The notes under the pieces are model-generated. The model was not told the DNA's origin, searched no databases, and saw only the letters and a program-made list of their open reading frames with translations. 64,000 bases of DNA, from assembly GCA_013399115.1 (NCBI GenBank), contig VXAA01000894.1:287564-351563 (forward strand), in the 5' to 3' direction. Below, piece by piece: positions 56,733 to 64,000 of the stretch. The position numbers and the translations under genes are program-made. This DNA comes from Anseranas semipalmata (Eukaryota; Chordata; Aves; Anseriformes; Anseranatidae). How positions within the stretch are numbered: the first letter of the stretch is position 1; the number at the start of each line of letters is the position of its first letter.

Positions 56733-59700
56733 TAGTGCTAGCCTTTGCAGGACTCTCATCAATTCCTTCATTTTACAAGGTGAAAAAGTATAACTTAAGG
56801 TTGACGTTTTCATTAAGTAAACTCTATTTTTATTTCTCTCTAAGCCTACTTCATTTTTCAGTTATATATGTATGGCAGTTGAAGAAATGTAACTTCAGGA
56901 TCTTGGCACACGCATGACCCTACATTCATTATGCAAGTGAATTTCAGAGTTGAATTATTCCTTGTGTTTCTTCCATTAATCTTTGGAGCCTGATGATATG
57001 AATAGGACATGGACAGATCTGAGAGGAGTTGGCCTAAAACTCACTGTATTTTGATGCCTCCTTTGTGCTAAATAATTAACTTTTTTTTTGCATGTTTTCT
57101 GTCTGGTTAGCATGTGTCTTTGTGCATAACTGTAAATAGGTTATTTTAATACTTCTTTTTTAACTTGTGGGTTTATTAAATGTTGTGTAATAAGCATTTT
57201 CTGCCAGCCGTATGCTTCCAGTATCTCTGCTTCAATTTCCCGCAGATCTCTCTTTCCATCTTAATGGAGCAGAATACTTTAAAGACTGGTTTATTTAACT
57301 GTTTGTTTAAATAACCCTTAGTTTTTTGTTGTTGGTGGTGTGTTTGTTTGTTTTAATTCTTCTATGTATTTCATTATAATAGTTTCAGAAACTTCTATGA
57401 AAAAAAAAATTATACTGAACAGATAGAATTTATACCTGGTTGCACTTACTGACAAGTAAAACCCAATTTCTTGCCAAACTTTTCAAACTGAAAGAGTAAT
57501 TGCTTCATTTATTTAAAGCAGTAGGCATGCTAACTCTTGTTTAGGTGCAATCTAACTCAAGAAAACAGTTGGCTGCTCTGAACTTTCAGCACAGCAATAT
57601 GTATACTTACAATGTAATAATCTTGTCCCCCCTCAATAAGAGGGACAGGAATACATATTAGTAATCCCAAGAATAAATTCTGTGACATAGCAATGTGTGG
57701 TTGCTTTTATTTGATGCGACACAGCAAAAGCAAGTGTGATTTTCTTTTTTTTCCCCATAAAAATGTTATTCTGTGTAATAATATTTCCAGAGAGAACATT
57801 GATTACCTGTCAAAAGGTGCAAACAAACCGGAAGCAATGTCTTTGACAAAATGTGTGTACTTAATGTTTGCTGTGATAAAATATATGAACATCAACTGGG
57901 AGGGAACAAAAACTAAGTCCAAGATACAACCAAAGTGGGGTGTGGGAGCCAGAGATGTTTGGTTTGAAAGGCAAGGAAACAGGAAGGCAGACGACGTGTG
58001 TTTGTTAAGAGGCTATTTGAAGAAGGTCTTCGTGGGGCATCGAGCTGCCGCTGTCGGGTCCACCTGGCAGATACAAACAAGTGCCTTCCTCTGGGGAGCA
58101 CGTAGTAATAATTCTCCTTACAAGCTGGGTATCTTGTAGGTGTGGTGGTCATGATTGTATTTGCTGTAGATTATGAGGAGAGACTTTGCTTTGCGGGGAA
58201 AGTGCACCGTCATCCTCGATGAAAAGTTTTCTGTTTTGCAGATACATAAAATTGGTTTTATTGAAGGTTTGTCATTCACTATTAGTAATTTTTGTGACTG
58301 TGAACTTCAGCACTGCTCCTTTTTTCATCATATTAGTCAAACTGGTCAGGATTAAGACTAAATCCAGGAAGACTGACATTTAAAGTGGCAAGTTCAAAAA
58401 AAATAAAAAAATAAAAAAAGATTTCAGGCAGAATCTACCAGCATTATTCACGCTAAAGCTAGCTCATTTTCAAGGCCCTTCAGCTTCCCTCCTTCTTCTT
58501 TGTGTGGGATGGAGGTGGGGTGCCAAGTTATGTATTTGATGCAGTCAAGAAGGAAGACTGTCCTTCAGAGCATGGGTGGGTCCCAGCTCCACAGGCTGGC
58601 ATATGCCTTTCGTTTGTTTGGTATCTGCCTTTCCATATCAGGATTAAAACTGACTGCTTCTCCTCAGTGAGGATGCTGACTTTGCCCATATGTTAGATTT
58701 TATAATAAGCACCGGACTATTTTCTTCCACGCTCTCATTTCTTCTTTACACCCCATCTGAAAACTCTTTTGCCCACAAAGCAATTAACCCATGATGAGGA
58801 CTGGTACACTGTACTCAAGGGGATGGTATGGTTTCCTAGTACTCCTTGACAGTCCATATGTGGTACTTAATGCTATCTTATGGTGTGAGTTCCTTTTGGG
58901 GGAGCCCATCTTTTGGCGTGTTTGTATAGTTCCTGTTGTTCTTGGCTGCTACAGAAATACAAGCAACTCAATGGAGTAATGGCTGTGACAGAATCTGGCC
59001 TGTGTTATCGATTCTTTTTTTCCCACATGAAATTTGTAAGTGTGGTTCCTGTAATGGCTCTAAGATTGTGGCACCTGGCTCTGGATCATTCCAGCTGTAA
59101 CTGGTGAAACCTTACTGATTTCTGTCTGTGAAGTCTCTGGCCACAGGTCTGTAGCCTTCAAGTTATTTTAGCTGTTTTGGAATGTACTGTCCTGTAGAGT
59201 CTTAAGAGAAAACTACCATTAAATTTTCCGTGAGTGTGAAAACATAAAATTCTTATTATGCTTTTTCCTCAAATTTCTTGTGTGTTTCTTTAATGCAAAC
59301 TCACATATTTGTTAGAGGCAAAATTTCCGCTGACCTCAGTTTGTGAAGTTATGCTTTATATTTCTGTTTTTATCAGGCCATTGCGTTCTTTCTAATAAGC
59401 TGTTTTAGAAATTCTGCCATTATCTGTTGCCAATAGGTGGAAGGTAGTGCTGTGAAGACCCAATTACACTGCAATGTGCGACTTAAATACAGATGTACAG
59501 GAAGATGGTAATATGAACCTACAACACCTATCACAACACATTAACTGAACTAGTCAAGTGTTAAGTCTAAAGCTGAAAAGAAGATATCTTATTTCAAAAA
59601 CCTGTTTGCTTTACTCATGACTGGGTAATAAAATGGCATGAATGTTAATTTAGAAAAACAGCCTGTGAACCCTAAATACGGTGCATGCTGGTACAATTGG

Positions 59701-62700
59701 AACAATATATTTTATTGATGAAAACATATTTGGACTTTGGGATAGAGCAGAAGAAGATGAGGATGCAGTGAAAGAGTAGGCAAGGAAAGGCAATATGAAC
59801 CGAATTGGGGAATTTTATTTTCTGTCGTTAGGGGGGGGTGAATATGATCCAAATAAAATGTTATCTGCTCAAAACCATATCAAGTCCAAATTTGTATTAC
59901 TAAATGGTTTTAATTGTCCTTAATTACATTTTGTATACAACTCTGGGTAACTTGAAATGGGGGCATCATGTGGAAGATACCAGAAGAATACACAGTAGCA
60001 AGCAGTTCCTAACTCCAAGAACTTACTCTGCACAGGGAGGACAGGTGGTAAGAACAAAGAAAAGAGGTAAAACACACCCACACCCAAGATTAGCGCGATG
60101 TGAGCAAACATGGTGTATGCAACAGGATCACGGGGGGGGGAGAATTGGTGGTTGTTTGGAAAGGGAAAATATTGGGACATTAAAGGGAATATGAGGGCCA
60201 TTGAAAGAATTGGCATCTGTCATGCTTATGTTCAGTGAAGCTGGAGAGGAAGTTAGATTGATGGCACTGTGCTTAGCTAATCCAAGGCTAGGAATAGGGA
60301 GCTAATGTTCCGTTAGACAAATAGACCCATCACGCCTGCCAGTGACCTGGGGTATTTTTCTGCCTCCTCTGGAAATCCATGGTGTTTTTCGTCGTAATTC
60401 CATCTCACAAATTAGAGCAGCTTACAGGTGCTGGATAGCCTTACAGCCAGAGCTGAGTCCATGTTTTGAATCTCTTAGTGTAGCTCCCCACCTGTAGTAT
60501 CCAAGTACAGACCAGCTGGGGCTGTTTCTCTTCTTCATAGCAGGCTGCCATTTCCATTTGAATTGCTAATAAGAGAAGAAAAGGATAGAGCAGCATGACT
60601 GTAGTGCACTGACAGAAATGGGCTGAGGGATCTGTAAGGGAAGGCATGTGACCTCAGCCTCTGTGAAGGCAGTGTCTTTAGAGTTTTATTTGTGAGAGAA
60701 GGGAAATTATGTTTGCATCTCATCTCCACCTGGAAGACCATTGTCCTGACCCATTGGGAGAAACTGCGCAGAGGTCAAATCAAACCAAAAATACTCCTTT
60801 GCATGCCTGGAGTGTCTTCTTTCAGATGGGTCTGCCCACTTCTAGCTCTGCATCATCCCAGGAGCCTGTAGTGAAGGAGGGACCTCCTAAGACATAGCAA
60901 ACCTCACCCTCAGTGATCAGGTACTTAATGGTTCCCAGCATTTAGAAAGCAAGTCTCTCTGCTGCCACCTCCGCTTTCTGCTTCAATCCAACCCACTCCG
61001 GGCTTCTGCTTCAATCTTCCCCAGCCCTCCAGCATGAGTTTTAACAAGATTTTCTCTTATTACAGTGCGCAGTTACACTTCTGCTAAATAAGCAGGCCGA
61101 AGCTGGCTAATAGGGTTTCAGTGAATCAGCCCACCTGACAGTTAACCTGTCTGGCTGATCCCTAGCTGATACAGAGTAATTGTTAGAAAAACAAAAATGA
61201 AATAAAATACCCCATACACCTAAACTGTATTAGCCTGTTCAGTGAATGAGAGCTTGCCGTTGCAGACCCACTGTATTGGTACCGATAAATCACGCTGCAT
61301 TTCCAATGCCTTTTAGTCCTGTTCCAGGAGTAGCAATATACCTGCTGGGAGGGCTCAGGGAGTGTGCCTTGTCAGTTCTGCCATTCCTTCCTATTTTAGT
61401 GTTTCCCCCATTGTAAGAGTCTTCTTTTTCCATGACCAACATTGTTTCACCTATTGGTTCTGATCACTTTCTATTTCCAAAATGGGGCTTGTGTATGTTT
61501 GTTTGAGCAAGTGTCCTCCTCCGAGTTTGATTTAAATGCCCTATAGAGGAAGAAGGAAAAGGAGGGAAAACTTGTCACTGACACTTTCGCTTTGTTGTCA
61601 ACAGAGCACAACATTGTTCAGAGCACAGCCCTAAAAATTATTCTCCTTCCTTTCCCTAGCTGTCCAAAACTGTCTTATTCACATCATTCAAAAGGCAGTG
61701 TATAAACACCATTTTTGAGTTTGTTACAGTGTATAATAGCTCCGGCTCAAATGTAGTTTGCATGTAATCCTAGTGTATGAGTTTGTATATGGTGGTTTTG
61801 TGTGCAAGTGTATATATATGCGTATGTGTATGTGTATTAAAGTCTTCCTATAAACAGACTATTGATAAACTTTTTCTCTTAGATCTTCATAGGTTTAAAA
61901 TTGATGGTAAAGTATTTGCTTGACCTATAGATAAATAAATATCCTAAGGTGGGTCTGAGAACGTTTGCCATCCTATTCCAGCCTAAATTGTTAAAGGAAG
62001 AGCTTGGCTTAAAGCATTGAAATAAGAAAAGAAAGTAACAGGTGAAGTATTTTCCATTTGTCGTTCCAAGATCAGTGAAATATCTGAGCATCCTGGTCTG
62101 ATTGCAAAACTGGCCCTTCTGCTCACCTCCAATAACTGTGAGAAATTGGATTTTCAGTGGGGTTTGCCAGTGGCAATGTGGAAGCTATGGTGAGTAGCAG
62201 TCTGTTTACTTTATGTTGTTACTGAATTATCTGATTTAGTCTAAGGAGGATTTATTATCTTGTTCATGTATTGTGGGTAACTTTTAAAAGTTTATCAATG
62301 ATACCTACAGCATTGGAAGGTGGCCTTTAAATCATGTTATCTAGTAAGTAAAATCCAATTAAATTACATAACAAATATATACACAGGAAATTATAATCAA
62401 GAAAGTCTTTTATGTTTTTTCATGTATTTCACTAACTTTATGATACTAAGCTTATTTGCCTAAGTGCAAAGCTAAACATTTTTATTTTTTATAACATGCT
62501 CATTTACAGTGGCTGGTGGATGATGAAAATAAATGAGAAGCACAACATGTAATGTAAAGGAAGTGACCTTGGAATACAGCTGCATATTTAAGTGTGTAAT
62601 AGGACTGTTTTCTTTCTCAAGTACACCAAAGAAGCATATACCAGTAAGATGATAAGAGAATAGGATTTGATATACCAAACCAGCTCTGTTGTGTACCTAA

Positions 62701-64000
62701 CCTAGAAGTGGTGATAAACTTCTTCTCAAGGAAGAGGTTAAAAAAACAAGTGTCAAACTCTGTGACACACAGACCAGCTGCTCAGGTCCACACGTGGGGA
62801 ACATTCCTTTCTAATCCTTGTAGGTGATCAGGTTATGCCCTGACATGGGACCCTGGAGTGCTCATATTACCCTAAGCTGGCTCAGCAGCAAGTGCTTTTG
62901 AGGTGCCAGCTAATCATCCAGCTCCTTACAAAATCTTGCAGTCCATATGTGGTATATTCATGTTGTAGGAAATGTAATGATGCTATTATAAAATAAAACC
63001 CTCTTATGTTAAATTGGGTGTCCTTTAGTTTGAAAGGTGAATCATTACCTCTAATTCCACAAAGCAGAAGCTTGTTTTCATTAGGAATTTCTTAATTTTC
63101 TGGAAATGTAACTTTTTTCCCCAGTTAAAAAAATTTAATGTTCATTATTCTGTATTGTTGGAAAATCTTAGTATTCCACTGGCTTTATTTTTGGTCATTG
63201 CTTCTTTTGATCATTTACTTATGTTAAGTTGAAATAACTAAGAAGACACTGAACACTTTCAATGAGCTTGTAATATTAATATGTTTAATCCTTCTGGACA
63301 GAAACATTAAAGCTGGAAGAGAGGATTAGCTGTTCGACATTAAAGGCAAAGGAGAACAATTTACTGTGTCTAACAATTTACATAAATTATTGTGTTACTT
63401 ATTTTTAGTTCCACACAGTACTTTTTTTCTTTTTTTTCTCTGTTTTAGATGTTCTGGCTAGGTTAATATTTTGTACTAATGGGAGATAAATAATAATGTT
63501 TTGCTTTGTTTCAGGGTTAGAGAGTCATCCTGACTTAACAGGCAGGGAATTCTGAATTGGAAATGATATTTAAGTTTGACAGGATGACCTCCAAAGGTCC
63601 CTTCCAGCTGAAATTTTTCTGCCATTTTGAGAAAGGAAACAAGATAAACCCAGTGGCAGCAGTCTAGCAGTCCTCTTGTTCTCAATCCTTCATCTGCAGG
63701 AGAGAAGCATACCAACGGTTCATGGGTCTGGAGGATCTGTTTTGGTTCAAGGAATCCTATGGACCTGGACATGGGGCATGGGGCCAGAGTGAACTAGTGG
63801 CAGCTACTGCGGTGCAAAAGGGATTTTTATTGTCAGATTCAAGAAGGTGAATTATAGTTGCCCAATAGTAATACCAAGCTGATTTGCAGCAAGGGTAGTC
63901 TAAAACATAGCTCCTCACCCAGAGATGCAATACAAACCTGAACACTACAAACCAGGCAGCAGTTGCAGAGTTCATGTCGCAGATATTACTTGTGTTAAAA
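56733..64000. other. Distal intergenic DNA
   Basis: About 7.3 kb without a supported gene. It contains A-rich runs near 57400 and 58398-58420, G8 runs at 59832-59838 and 60131-60139, and a mixed TA/TG tract at about 61810-61837. An old CR1 3' remnant lies at 63.57 kb. Open frames at 57693-58139, 58502-58696, 59904-60216 and 63476-63975 have no family match. Confidence 0.6.
63572..63632 (+). mobile_element. Old CR1 3' remnant
   Basis: TTTGACAGGATGACCTCCAA followed by AGGTCCCTTCCAGCTGAAAT is the near-terminal CR1 signature (GATGACCTCC.GAGGTCCCTTCCA), followed by a decayed end. Only about 60 bases are recognisable. Confidence 0.7.

Noticed and set aside
57693..58139. 148-codon plus-strand ORF in the flanking region
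   Set aside because: No domain, no promoter or poly(A) context, and low-complexity AT-rich start. Frames of this length occur by chance in 64 kb.

Overview
This is vertebrate nuclear DNA, very probably from a bird. It is AT-rich and intron-dominated, genes are split by GT-AG introns, and the recognisable interspersed repeats are CR1-type non-LTR retrotransposons with typical avian 3' ends. A 423-base N gap sits in a GC-rich first-exon region, a common gap position in short-read bird assemblies. No bacterial operon, CRISPR array, tRNA or rRNA was seen.

The window is dominated by one gene on the minus strand: the 5' two-thirds of the ASPH locus (aspartate beta-hydroxylase / junctin / junctate). 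Fifteen pieces can be placed, labelled X1 to X15 from 5' to 3' on the minus strand (labels are local to this report). A GC-rich, partly unsequenced CpG island (about 49.9-50.8 kb) is the likely ubiquitous promoter and first exon. X1 (36.87 kb) is the short muscle-type first exon beginning MADDT. X2 (33.0 kb) carries the membrane anchor, X3 (32.0 kb) a 15-residue cassette and X4 (30.4 kb) the EF-hand-like loop DADGDGDFDVED. The gene then branches. X5 (24.4 kb) is an acidic exon that can also be read through to a short terminal ending. X6 (19.2 kb) is a candidate alternative basic terminal exon that I do not recognise. X7 (16.7 kb) and X8 (14.2 kb) make the lysine-rich junctin tail. X9-X15 (9.5 to 1.2 kb) make the acidic luminal stem of junctate and of full-length ASPH. 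The 2-oxoglutarate hydroxylase domain is not here and should lie beyond base 1.

The exons work as a cassette set. X2-X5, X7 and X9-X15 are multiples of three and enter and leave in phase 1, and the terminal exons enter in phase 1, so any of them can be skipped or used without breaking the frame. The branch-point exon X4 has a GC (not GT) 5' splice site. This gives one cytosolic N-terminus plus membrane anchor with several luminal tails: junctin (SR calcium-release complex), junctate, a short truncated form, and the enzyme.

Repeats: a CR1 copy with damaged reverse transcriptase lies at 4.9-6.6 kb (+), with CR1 3' fragments at 30.9-31.2 kb (-) and 38.7-39.6 kb (-) and older remnants at 10.4 kb and 63.6 kb. 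From about 50.8 to 64.0 kb is 5' flanking or intergenic DNA with no supported gene. Its most notable sequence is an exact MEF2/TATA-like element followed by a 98-codon ORF at 56.4 kb.
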